From NCBI GenBank assembly GCA_023433405.1, contig JAEZCT010000044.1, positions 1 through 64,000 on the forward strand: 64,000 nucleotides of DNA. Direction: 5' to 3'. Below are positions 41,957-50,229 of this stretch, in pieces (within the stretch, counting starts at the first letter, position 1; each line of letters starts with the position of its first letter). A program made the position numbers and the translations under genes. A model generated the notes under the pieces. That model saw nothing but the letters and a program-made list of their open reading frames with translations. It was not told the DNA's origin and made no database searches. The stretch comes from Bacillota bacterium (GTDB lineage Bacteria > Bacillota > Clostridia > Oscillospirales > Ruminococcaceae).

Positions 41957-42184
41957 ATGTCGGAGAAAAAGGGGCAGAAGGAGATTCGCATTACTACCCA
42001 CGACCGCCTTATGCGGGCGTGGGAGAACTCAATGGAGCTGGTGCGTGATTTTAAAACCTACGCGGATGAGATTCGCGACGACCATGAGGCGGCTAAAATG
42101 TTTGCGCAGTTTGCCGAGGACGAGGGAGAGCACGCGGCACGCTTTCGAGAGATGCTCATGCGTCACCAGAATATACAAAACTAA
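41957..42184 (+). CDS. Short ferritin-like helical protein
   Basis: Protein of 75 residues, all helical. AEDEGEHAARFREMLMRH resembles the ExxH half-site of rubrerythrin or ferritin-like proteins, and EIRDDHEAA supplies a second E/H pair. One copy is too short for a four-helix bundle, so a dimer could form a di-metal site; that is inference. GGGAGGT precedes the ATG. It follows the redox pair by 77 bp and is closed by a strong terminator. Confidence 0.7.
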   Translation: MSEKKGQKEIRITTHDRLMRAWENSMELVRDFKTYADEIRDDHEAAKMFAQFAEDEGEHAARFREMLMRHQNIQN

Positions 42185-42250
42185 TATTTGCAGTTATCAA
42201 TATAGTTGCGATGCTTGAAACCCCAGCCTTTAATCCTGAAATAGCACTAA

Positions 42251-42290
42251 AGCCCGGGGAGCAGAATCCTAGGATTCTGCTCCCCGGGCT
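42251..42290. terminator. Perfect 40-bp palindrome, bidirectional terminator
   Basis: AGCCCGGGGAGCAGAATCCT is followed directly by its exact complement. It lies between convergent genes, the ferritin-like gene and carB. The T-tract is short (TTATTCAT), so termination efficiency is uncertain. Confidence 0.7.
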
Positions 42291-42296
42291 TATTCA

Positions 42297-42410
42297 TACT
42301 AATCTCCTCAAAAAGAGTAGAACCGTGAACAAACATCCGCGTGAAAACACACAAAATTAAGCTTTTCACTCGATTTTTGCATATTACACTTTTTATTCGG
42401 TTATTGGGAT
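42297..42410 (-). repeat. MITE-like palindromic repeat, copy 8 (subfamily A)
   Basis: CATACTAATCTCCTCAAAAA to CGGTTATTGGGAT, reverse orientation. The inner arms CCGCGTGAAAA and TTTTCACTCGA are conserved; the outer right arm has diverged. The remaining 42411-42518 shows no signal. Confidence 0.8.
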
Positions 42411-42518
42411 AAAATGGAGCTTGGATAATGCTAATACCAGTAACGGGCGCGACCTGCATAAAACCTTATTAAAAAGATAATTATTACTTAATTTATACAA
42501 ACCGTAATAGCGTAATGT

Positions 42519-45500
42519 TTAGATTTGTGTGATATTTACGAGCTCCACGTCGCGGATGGTGCTCTTCATCTCCAGACAATCGAGCAGGGCGTGGGCTGTA
42601 TCAATGGAGGTAAGGCAGGCAATGGAGCGTTCCACCGCTTTGCGGCGTAGCTTTACCCCTTCGTTTTGGGGCTTTCTGCCCTTGGCGGAGGTGGACATTA
42701 CATAATCTATCTTGCCGCTCTCCAGCAGGCTGATAACGTTTGGCTTTGCCTCCCCCGCGCCGCGCACGGCGTTTGCCGCTATCATGTTCTGGTTAAGCTT
42801 TAACGCGGTGGCGGGTGTTGCGTAAATATCAAACCCAAGCTTTGCAAACCGCTCTGCCACCGCAAGAACCTCCTGCTTGTCGCTGTCACGCACCGAGATC
42901 AGAACGCCGCCGGTGTTCTTCATATGATATCCCGCCGCAACCAGCCCTTTAAGCAGGGCGTGTTCAAAGGTGCGCGCTATGCCCAGCACCTCGCCGGTGC
43001 TCTTCATCTCAGGCCCTAAGTGGGTATCCACGTTGTGCAGCTTTTCAAAGCTGAATACCGGCACCTTCACGGCAACATAGTCAGCGGTTTTATACAGTCC
43101 CCTGCCCATATTAAAATCCGCGAGACGGGCGCCCAGCATTATTTTCGTGGCCATATCCACCATCGGCACATTCGTCACCTTGCTGATATACGGCACAGTG
43201 CGGGAGGAACGGGGGTTGACCTCGATGACATATACCTCATCGTTGTAAACCACATATTGAATGTTAACCAGCCCCACGACCTTAAGCGCCTTTGCAAGCC
43301 TGCCCGTATAATCGATAATGGTGCTTTGAATGCGCTGAGAAAGGTGCTGGCAGGGGTATACCGAAATAGAATCACCCGAATGCACGCCCGCGCGCTCAAT
43401 ATGCTCCATGATGCCGGGGATGAGGAAGTCCTCGCCGTCGCAGATGGCGTCCACCTCCACCTCGGTTCCCATCATGTATTTATCGACCAGCACGGGGTTT
43501 TCCAATCTGATAGCGGTAATAATGTCCATGTATTCGAGTACGTCTTTTTCCCCGTAGGCGATAATCATATTCTGGCCGCCCAGCACATAGGAGGGGCGCA
43601 ACAGCACCGGATAGCCAAGCTTTCTAGCCGCTATGGCTGCCTCCTCGGTGGTGTATACCGTCATGCCCTTGGGACGGGGAATGCCCACATCCTCAAGGAG
43701 CTCGTCAAACTTCTCCCGGTCCTCCGCCGCGTCGATGCTGTCGGCACCCGTGCCAAGGATGCGCACCCCCATCTCCTTAAGGTGCTTGGTAAGCTTAATG
43801 GCGGTCTGCCCGCCAAACTGCACCACCACCGCCCACGGCTTCTCGGTCTCGATGACCGAACGCACATCCTCGGGGGTGAGAGGGTCAAAATACAGCCGGT
43901 CGGAGGTATCGAAGTCGGTGGACACGGTTTCGGGGTTGTTGTTGATGATAACGGCCTCGTAGCCTGCCTCCTTAAGCGACCAAACGCAGTGCACCGAGCA
44001 GTAGTCAAACTCTATGCCCTGTCCGATACGGATGGGGCCTGAGCCGAACACCAGTACCTTTTTCTTGCCGCTTTCGTGGGCGGCAATGAACTCGGCGGCC
44101 TCATTCTCGTCGTCGTAGGTGGAGTAAAAATACGGGGTATCTGCCGAGAACTCCGCCGCACAGGTATCCACCATTTTATAAGAGGCGTAGCGGGGCTTTG
44201 TCACCCTCCTGCCCGACAGCCGTTCAATCGTTTTATCAAGGTACCCCAACCTTTTGGCCTGCAGGTATTTCTCGTCGGTCAGCGGCTCATCCGCAAGTGT
44301 GTGCTCAAAATCGGCTAGGCGGGCAAGCTTTTGCAAAAACCAGCGGTCTATCATGGTGGTTTCGTGCAGCCAGTCTATATCCATGCCCCGCTTGATGGCC
44401 TCAAACATAACAAACATCCGCTCGTCGTCACAGCGGTGAACAAGCTCGGCAATCTCCGAGTCTGTTTTTCCCGCAAGCTTCGGCAGGCTCAGGGTATCAA
44501 GCCCAAGCTCGATGGAGCGCACCGCCTTCATAATGGCTTGCTCGAAGCTGGTGCCGATGGCCATAACCTCACCGGTGGCCTTCATTTGAGTACCCAGCGT
44601 TCGTTCGGCGTATACAAATTTATCAAAGGGCCATTTTGGGAACTTTGCGACGATATAGTCGAGTGCCGGCTCAAAGCAGGCACAGGTCTTGCCCGTTACC
44701 TCGTTCTTAATCTCATCGAGCGAATAGCCGATGGCAATCTTGGAGGCAACCTTGGCTATGGGGTAGCCCGTAGCCTTGGAGGCAAGCGCCGAGGAGCGCG
44801 ACACACGCGGGTTGACCTCAATGACAGCATACTCAAAGCTAGTGGGATGCATGGCAAACTGACAGTTGCAGCCGCCCTCCACCTTAAGCGCCGAGATGAT
44901 GTTCAAGGACGCGGTGCGCAGCATCTGGTATTCCTTATCCGCCAGCGTTTGTGCCGGGGCGACGACGATGGAGTCGCCGGTGTGAACGCCCACGGGGTCA
45001 AAGTTCTCCATTGAGCACACCGTTATGACGTTATCCAGCGCGTCGCGCATAACCTCAAACTCAATCTCCTTCCAGCCGGAAATGCACTTTTCGATGAGCA
45101 CCTGTGTGATGGGTGAAAGGCGCAGGCCGTTGGTTGCAATCTCGGCAAGCTCCTCGGCGTTTTGCGCAATGCCGCCGCCGGAGCCGCCCAGCGTAAAGGC
45201 GGGACGCACGATGACCGGGTAGCCGATGACCTCGGCAAATTCCAGGGAGCCCTCCACCGTTGTTTCCACCCTAGAGGGGATTACCGGCTCGCCAATTTCA
45301 ATCATGGTATCCTTAAACGCCTGCCTATCCTCCGCCTTATGGATAGTTTCGGGGTTTGCGCCCAAAAGCTTTACGCCCAGCTTATCCAAAAAGCCTTCCT
45401 TGGCAAGCTGCATGGAGAGGGTGAGCCCCGTTTGCCCGCCCAGGGTGGAGAGCACGCTGTCCGGCCTTTCAATTTCAATAATGCGCTTAACCACATCCAG

Positions 45501-45710
45501 GGTGAGAGGTTCGATGTATATCTTATCCGCCATGGCCTTATCGGTCATAATGGTGGCGGGGTTTGAGTTGATGAGTACAACCTCCAGCCCTTCGCTTTTT
45601 AGGGCGCGGCAGGCCTGCGTACCTGCGTAGTCAAACTCGGCGGCCTGCCCGATAACAATGGGACCCGACCCGATGACCAGCACTTTTTTAATGTCGCTGC
45701 GTTTTGGCAT
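42519..45710 (-). CDS. carB: Carbamoyl-phosphate synthase large subunit
   Basis: Makes carbamoyl phosphate from bicarbonate, ATP and ammonia delivered by CarA. The 1063-residue length is normal. The two homologous ATP-grasp halves open with KKVLVIGSGPIVIGQAAEFDY (residue 8 on) and KVLVFGSGPIRIGQGIEFDY (about 552). The C-terminal MGS-like regulatory domain is present. It is the last gene of pyrR-pyrF-carA-carB, so it mainly serves pyrimidine synthesis. The 86-bp gap to carA holds no terminator. Confidence 0.97.
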   Translation of the reverse strand: MPKRSDIKKVLVIGSGPIVIGQAAEFDYAGTQACRALKSEGLEVVLINSNPATIMTDKAMADKIYIEPLTLDVVKRIIEIERPDSVLSTLGGQTGLTLSMQLAKEGFLDKLGVKLLGANPETIHKAEDRQAFKDTMIEIGEPVIPSRVETTVEGSLEFAEVIGYPVIVRPAFTLGGSGGGIAQNAEELAEIATNGLRLSPITQVLIEKCISGWKEIEFEVMRDALDNVITVCSMENFDPVGVHTGDSIVVAPAQTLADKEYQMLRTASLNIISALKVEGGCNCQFAMHPTSFEYAVIEVNPRVSRSSALASKATGYPIAKVASKIAIGYSLDEIKNEVTGKTCACFEPALDYIVAKFPKWPFDKFVYAERTLGTQMKATGEVMAIGTSFEQAIMKAVRSIELGLDTLSLPKLAGKTDSEIAELVHRCDDERMFVMFEAIKRGMDIDWLHETTMIDRWFLQKLARLADFEHTLADEPLTDEKYLQAKRLGYLDKTIERLSGRRVTKPRYASYKMVDTCAAEFSADTPYFYSTYDDENEAAEFIAAHESGKKKVLVFGSGPIRIGQGIEFDYCSVHCVWSLKEAGYEAVIINNNPETVSTDFDTSDRLYFDPLTPEDVRSVIETEKPWAVVVQFGGQTAIKLTKHLKEMGVRILGTGADSIDAAEDREKFDELLEDVGIPRPKGMTVYTTEEAAIAARKLGYPVLLRPSYVLGGQNMIIAYGEKDVLEYMDIITAIRLENPVLVDKYMMGTEVEVDAICDGEDFLIPGIMEHIERAGVHSGDSISVYPCQHLSQRIQSTIIDYTGRLAKALKVVGLVNIQYVVYNDEVYVIEVNPRSSRTVPYISKVTNVPMVDMATKIMLGARLADFNMGRGLYKTADYVAVKVPVFSFEKLHNVDTHLGPEMKSTGEVLGIARTFEHALLKGLVAAGYHMKNTGGVLISVRDSDKQEVLAVAERFAKLGFDIYATPATALKLNQNMIAANAVRGAGEAKPNVISLLESGKIDYVMSTSAKGRKPQNEGVKLRRKAVERSIACLTSIDTAHALLDCLEMKSTIRDVELVNITQI

Positions 45711-45796
45711 AGTTATGATCTTTCCTTTCCCAATGAAAAATCCCGTGCGGCGGAGAAGCTTTCTTTGCCGATAGTGAGGCGCTGCACCCGGGGCAG

Positions 45797-46897
45797 TTAG
45801 TTTTTTGCCTCTTTCATTAAGTCGGTAAACCGGTCAAAGAGATACGCCGTATCCTTGGGACCGGAGCAGGCCTCGGGATGGAACTGCACCGTAAACGCGC
45901 GGGTATTTTTGTACACCACACCCTCGCAGGTATTGTCATTGACGTTAATGTGGCTGACTGTGCCAAGCTCTGGGTCCACCGTGTCGTTTTCCACCGCATA
46001 CCCATGGTTCTGGCTTGTGATATACGTCCTGCCCGAAAGCAGGTCCTTTACCGGCTGGTTGCCGCCCCGATGCCCATATTTGAGCTTTGAGGTCTTAGCC
46101 CCCTGTGCGAGAGCCATGAGCTGATGCCCAAGGCAGATGCCAAAGATCGGCACCCCCGACGCGATAAGCCCCTTGAGGTTCTCGATGATGCCCGTGTTCT
46201 CGGCGGGGTCACCGGGGCCGTTTGTGAGCATAATGCCGTCCGGCTTATGGGCGAGCACCTCGGCAGGGGTGCTGTGCCCCGGCAGGACGGTTACGTCACA
46301 GCCCCGGGCAAGCAGGCTGCGCAGAATGTTTGCCTTATAGCCATAATCAAGCATCACCACGCGGTAGGCCCGGGTTTCGCTCTCATAGGTGGCGGCGCTC
46401 GCGCAGCTTACGCTTTTTACGGCGTCTACTATCTCGTAGGCGCGAATGCGCGCAAGGCATTCGTCTTTTTTTGCCGAGATGTCCTCGGTGGTAATCAGCC
46501 CGTTCATGACCCCGCTTTCGCGGATTTTTCTGGTCAACGCTCGGGTATCAATGCCATACACGCCTATAATGTTCTGCTCGGCAAGAAAATCCCGCACCGA
46601 CTTTTCACACCGAAAGTTGGAGGGCTCGTCGCACCATTCCCGCACGATGTAACCCTTTACCCACGACTTCGCGCTCTCCCCATCCTCGCTGTTAACCCCG
46701 TAATTGCCAATCAGCGGATAGGTCTGGGTCAAAATCTGACCGTAATAGCTCGGGTCGGTAAGCATCTCCTGATAGCCCGTCATGCCGGTGGCAAACACAA
46801 TCTCGCCTATGGTGGTGCCGGTTGCGCCGAAGCTTTCGCCCGTAAGCGTTGTGCCGTCCGCCAGCAAAATAGTTGCCTTTTGGTTCATATTTCCCAT
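45797..46897 (-). CDS. carA: Carbamoyl-phosphate synthase small subunit
   Basis: Glutamine amidotransferase subunit of carbamoyl-phosphate synthase, 366 residues. The N-terminal domain has FATGMTGYQEMLTDPSYYGQI. The class I amidotransferase domain carries the nucleophile in GICLGHQLMALA and the His/Glu pair in VQFHPEACSGP. AAAGGGCG precedes the ATG. It is followed by carB. Confidence 0.97.
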   Translation of the reverse strand: MGNMNQKATILLADGTTLTGESFGATGTTIGEIVFATGMTGYQEMLTDPSYYGQILTQTYPLIGNYGVNSEDGESAKSWVKGYIVREWCDEPSNFRCEKSVRDFLAEQNIIGVYGIDTRALTRKIRESGVMNGLITTEDISAKKDECLARIRAYEIVDAVKSVSCASAATYESETRAYRVVMLDYGYKANILRSLLARGCDVTVLPGHSTPAEVLAHKPDGIMLTNGPGDPAENTGIIENLKGLIASGVPIFGICLGHQLMALAQGAKTSKLKYGHRGGNQPVKDLLSGRTYITSQNHGYAVENDTVDPELGTVSHINVNDNTCEGVVYKNTRAFTVQFHPEACSGPKDTAYLFDRFTDLMKEAKN

Positions 46898-47004
46898 ACT
46901 TCGCCCTTTCCTCTCTCGTAAGAAAGTCGGCTGTTCCGCACTTTTTATGTGTTACCCAGCTTGCGCAAAACAAACCCATCTATGCAAAATTTTTTATTTT
47001 CATC

Positions 47005-47922
47005 TCAGCCTCTGTAACGGTTAAGCTCCTCACGCATCCGCAGCGCCTCGCGGCGGGCGGCTCCGGCGTAATCCTTACCGTCGGTGCCCTCCTTTTGCCA
47101 TGCGCACAGAATTCCGCGGGAGGAGTTGACAAGCGCCCCAAGCCCGTCCTGATCAAACGCGCCCTTGCAGTCCTCCGCACCGCCACCCTGCGCCCCATAG
47201 CCCGGCACCAGAAAAAAGGTGGAGGGATGCAGCCTGCGAAGCTCGCGCAGCTGCTCGGGGTAGGTAGCCCCCACCACCGCGCCAACTGCGCTGTAGCCGC
47301 AGCTTAGGGTTGTTTTACCGCCCCACTGCTCGCACAGCTGTGCCATCGTTTCATACACGGTGTGTCCATCCAGCTGCTTGTCCTGAAGCTCGCCGGAGGA
47401 GGGGTTGGAGGTCTTGACCAGCACAAAAATGCCCTTATCGTACAGTTCACACTGCTTTAACAGCGGCGCTATGCCGTCGGTACCGAGGTAGCCGTTTACA
47501 GTCAGCGCGTCCGCGCCAAAGGCCTCAACCGCTTCGCTCTCCACCTGTGTTTTTCCAAGGTAAGCCTCGGCATAGGCGTCCATGGTGGTGCCGATGTCGT
47601 TGCGTTTTCCATCGGCGACCACATACATCCCCTTTTGCTTTGCGTAGGCAATTGTTTGCGCCAGTGCCCGCACGCCCTGCCAGCCATACAACTCGTAGTA
47701 TGCGCATTGGGGCTTTACGGCGGGTACAATATCCCAGAGCGCGTCTATCAGCCCCTTATTAAACTGCCACAGCGCCTCCGCCGCGCCCTCCAGCGTTTTG
47801 CCGTACCGCGCGTAAGCAACCTCGCGGATTGCAGCGGGAATGTACTCAAGCCGGGGGTCAAGCCCCGCAACGGATGCATTCTCGGTTTCCTTTATTCTGC
47901 GAATCAGACAATCAAAGGACAT
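47005..47922 (-). CDS. pyrF: Orotidine-5'-phosphate decarboxylase, type 2
   Basis: Converts OMP to UMP, the last step of de novo pyrimidine synthesis. The 305-residue length and the start SFDCLIRRIKETENASVAGLDPR are of the longer type 2 group. The catalytic K-xx-D motif is in VADGKRNDIGTT. AAGGAG precedes the ATG at 47922; the longer frame upstream is spurious. pyrB, pyrC, pyrD and pyrE are not in the window, so the pathway is split. Confidence 0.95.
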   Translation of the reverse strand: MSFDCLIRRIKETENASVAGLDPRLEYIPAAIREVAYARYGKTLEGAAEALWQFNKGLIDALWDIVPAVKPQCAYYELYGWQGVRALAQTIAYAKQKGMYVVADGKRNDIGTTMDAYAEAYLGKTQVESEAVEAFGADALTVNGYLGTDGIAPLLKQCELYDKGIFVLVKTSNPSSGELQDKQLDGHTVYETMAQLCEQWGGKTTLSCGYSAVGAVVGATYPEQLRELRRLHPSTFFLVPGYGAQGGGAEDCKGAFDQDGLGALVNSSRGILCAWQKEGTDGKDYAGAARREALRMREELNRYRG

Positions 47923-48019
47923 AGTATTTCTCCTTCTTTGATTATAAATAATTATACATTGAACTGAATATTTATTCAACCTTTTTTGGTTTGCCTGACG
48001 AAAAAAGTTGAGGCAGGTT

Positions 48020-48559
48020 TTACCCCTCTATTGTATAGATTGCCACCCTGTCGGTACCGTCGCGCTCCTTCACCTGTACCCTTACGGTCTCTTCCCGGGA
48101 GGTTGGCAAATTTTTTCCGACGTAATCCGGGCGAATCGGCAGCTCTCGATGCCCTCGGTCGATGAGCACAGCAAGCTGAATGTATTCGGGGCGCCCTCGG
48201 GACATGATGGCATCTATTGCTGCCCGGGCGCTGCGGCCGGTATACAGCACATCATCCACCAGAATGATCTTCTTGCCCGTGACCGAAAAGCCGATTTCCG
48301 AAAGATCAACGCATTGTGCCCCTTCATCCTCCCGATCGTCGCGGTAGGGGGTGATATCCACAAGCCCGACCTCCACCGTTTTGCCCTCTACCTGCGCAAT
48401 CTTTTCGGCAATGCGCAAGGCAAGCTCCGCCCCGCGCGATAGTATGCCAAGGATGCACAGCCCCTCGGTGCCGCGGTTGCGCTCAATTATCTCAAACGCG
48501 ATGCGCGTCACCGCCCGCGCCACCGCCTTCGCATCCATGATCTCCGCCTTCTCCTTCAT
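48020..48559 (-). CDS. pyrR: Pyrimidine operon attenuator / uracil phosphoribosyltransferase
   Basis: RNA-binding regulator of pyr genes, 179 residues, with a phosphoribosyltransferase fold. The PRPP loop is IILVDDVLYTGRSARAA (about 97-113), preceded by LVDITPYRDD. UMP-bound PyrR binds a pyr leader and promotes termination; a matching leader lies directly upstream. The start follows GGAAGGAATG. First gene of the operon. Confidence 0.95.
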   Translation of the reverse strand: MKEKAEIMDAKAVARAVTRIAFEIIERNRGTEGLCILGILSRGAELALRIAEKIAQVEGKTVEVGLVDITPYRDDREDEGAQCVDLSEIGFSVTGKKIILVDDVLYTGRSARAAIDAIMSRGRPEYIQLAVLIDRGHRELPIRPDYVGKNLPTSREETVRVQVKERDGTDRVAIYTIEG

Positions 48560-48615
48560 GGTTCACATTCCTTCCCCTTCTTTTTATTTGAATAACCGAT
48601 TCAGGATATTAGTAT

Positions 48616-48720
48616 TATACTAATATCCGATTTAAAAGAGTATAAAAATCAAGTAAAAAGCTTTAATTTATGGGTTTTCACTCGGATTTTTATCGACTCT
48701 TTTTGAGGGGATTAGTATTA
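48616..48720 (+). repeat. MITE-like palindromic repeat, copy 9 (subfamily A)
   Basis: Near-identical to copies 5 and 11. It lies within the pyr transcript, between the attenuator terminator and the pyrR start, on the opposite orientation to transcription. A fragment ATAACCGATTCAGGATATTAGTATTA-like stretch at 48591-48616 (shown here only by its ends, ATAACCGATT and ATTAGTATTA) may be a collapsed second copy. Confidence 0.9.
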
Positions 48721-48750
48721 CTATCAAGTCCAGCATCCCGGCAGAGGCAT

Positions 48751-48942
48751 AAAAAAACAGACTGTCGGGTTGATTCCGACAGTCTGGCCGATTACACTCA
48801 TCTTTACCGGAGGGTATTCTCCGGCTATAGTGAAACACGACCGCCTTGCCGGCCTCTCGGGACCAACTTAAAGGTTGCCATAAAGCATTGGGTTCATTCA
48901 ATTGTTTCAGGCTTTTTGCCCCTCGGGTGCTTCGCCTAAACT
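48751..48942 (-). promoter_or_regulatory. PyrR-responsive attenuator of the pyr operon
   Basis: On the minus strand the leader contains TCCCGAGAGGCCGGCAAGG (about 48844-48862), close to the PyrR-binding consensus with its GAGAGG and GCAAGG. The terminator follows: CAGACTGTCGG pairs with CCGACAGTCTG (48758-48786) and TTTTTTT ends at 48751. UMP-bound PyrR would stabilise the binding hairpin and favour termination. Confidence 0.85.
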
Positions 48943-48948
48943 TAATAT

Positions 48949-48977
48949 AGTATAAACTATGGCTTCTTATTTGTAAA
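48949..48977 (-). promoter_or_regulatory. Promoter of the pyr operon
   Basis: TTTACA (48972-48977) and TATACT (48949-48954) on the minus strand, 17 bp apart. Confidence 0.8.
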
Positions 48978-49015
48978 GCCCCGCGGCACAGAAATTTATG
49001 AATCCGTTGTGTAAA

Positions 49016-49112
49016 TAATACCAATCTCCTCAAAAAGCGAAAAGAGTAATATGTGGATATGATCCCGTGTGAAAACCTATAAAACTAGGCTTTTTACTTG
49101 ATTTTTTTAAAG
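49016..49112 (-). repeat. MITE-like palindromic repeat, copy 10 (degenerate subfamily A)
   Basis: AATACCAATCTCCTCAAAAA begins the copy. The inner arms CGTGTGAAAACCTATAAAA and GGCTTTTTACTTGATTTT are recognisable, but the far end is lost. Confidence 0.65.
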
Positions 49113-49119
49113 GACACCA

Positions 49120-49155
49120 CGCAAAAACGGAGCGCGCCACAGGCGCGCTCCGTTT
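49120..49155 (-). terminator. Terminator downstream of the 219-residue membrane protein gene
   Basis: A perfect 14-bp stem AAACGGAGCGCGCC with its complement; TTTTTGCG follows on the minus strand. MITE copy 11 lies between it and the gene. Confidence 0.8.
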
Positions 49156-49170
49156 GGGATTATGGCTTTT

Positions 49171-49275
49171 TATACTAATATCCGATTTAAAAGAATATAA
49201 AAATCAAGTGAAAAGCTTTAATTTATGGGTTTTCACGCGGATTTTTATCGACTCTTTTTGAGGAGATTAGTATTA
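49171..49275 (+). repeat. MITE-like palindromic repeat, copy 11 (subfamily A)
   Basis: Near-consensus copy, TATACTAATATCCGATTT to GAGGAGATTAGTATTA. It ends only 6 bp from the stop codon of the following minus-strand gene and lies between that gene and its terminator. Confidence 0.9.
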
Positions 49276-49281
49276 GAACCG

Positions 49282-49941
49282 CTACTGCACCTGAACGGGT
49301 TTGCTCTTAATCATGTTGCCAAGCCCCTCCAGTACCTTCTGGTAGGTTTCAATGTCCTCCTGCTTTGACAGGTTGGAGGCATCGAGCATAGAGGCCGAGA
49401 ACCTGCGCTGCGAACGCTTCTCGTAGTTGGGCAGGAAGGTATCCTCCGCAAACTGGGAATCGGCAATCTGCCAAACAGAGCCTGTCACTGCCGGTTCGTC
49501 GGGAAAATCCTTTGAAAGCTCCCGCAATTCCGCCTGATTGAGAAACAAATTGCTAAAACCATCGTCAAAAATGCAGATAAGCATCCGATTGGAGGATATC
49601 TCTGCAAGCAGCTTCACCTGCATGGCGTAGGCCACCTGAATATCCGAGGGCTCTCCATCCTCTCCCCCTTCGATAAAGATGGGGGAAATCTGAATGTTCA
49701 CCTCCCCATTTTGGTCGATATCGGGAAAATACAGCTCGGCCTTATCCGCCAGCGCAGAAAGCTCCGAATCATCCACATAGCTTGAGGATACGACCATGAT
49801 TGTCGCGTCGAACTTTTCCTTGGTCACCATATCCTTTATAAAGAAAAAGAGCAGGATAGCAATAAAAATTCCGGCGTAGGTATGCCACTTATAGTAGTAC
49901 CAGTAGTTTTCCCATTTCTTTTTAAAGGCCTGCTTGTCCAT
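49282..49941 (-). CDS. Membrane-anchored protein of unknown function
   Basis: Protein of 219 residues. A basic, aromatic N-terminus (KKKWENYWYYYKWHTYAG) leads into one membrane helix (about 25-42). The rest should lie outside: an alpha/beta region with acidic loops (DDSELSALADKAELYFPDIDQNG). It has no known domain. The ATG at 49941 is preferred because the helix then starts where expected and AAAGGG lies upstream. Related small proteins are common in Clostridia. The 290 bp upstream contain no further gene. Confidence 0.7.
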   Translation of the reverse strand: MDKQAFKKKWENYWYYYKWHTYAGIFIAILLFFFIKDMVTKEKFDATIMVVSSSYVDDSELSALADKAELYFPDIDQNGEVNIQISPIFIEGGEDGEPSDIQVAYAMQVKLLAEISSNRMLICIFDDGFSNLFLNQAELRELSKDFPDEPAVTGSVWQIADSQFAEDTFLPNYEKRSQRRFSASMLDASNLSKQEDIETYQKVLEGLGNMIKSKPVQVQ

Positions 49942-50229
49942 TATTCCGACCAACCCTTTCTGGCATGCAACCGCAAATCTCCCCCAAGGGGAAACTTGGG
50001 GCGCGGCCAAAAGCAGGGAGGAAGCCTCTGTTTTTCTGACCGCAAATGTCGTATGCTATCGATTGTAGTACCAAAGCTATCTTCGATGATACCGTACAAA
50101 TTTTTCGTGGGTTTAAAGAATCTATGACTAAATCTTGTCTTATCCTATAATCTCGCAAAAAAAGAGCCATTTAAGCTTTTTGCGGCCATTCAGTTCGCGT
50201 TTCCATAAGGGATTTATATTGCAAAAGGC

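Noticed and set aside
43020..44042. 340-residue open frame antisense to carB
   Set aside because: His/Arg/Gly-rich composition typical of a shadow frame; carB is certain on the other strand.
48751..48786. Hairpin as the end of a gene upstream of pyrR
   Set aside because: A promoter and a PyrR-binding sequence lie upstream on the same strand and no gene does, so it is the pyr attenuator.
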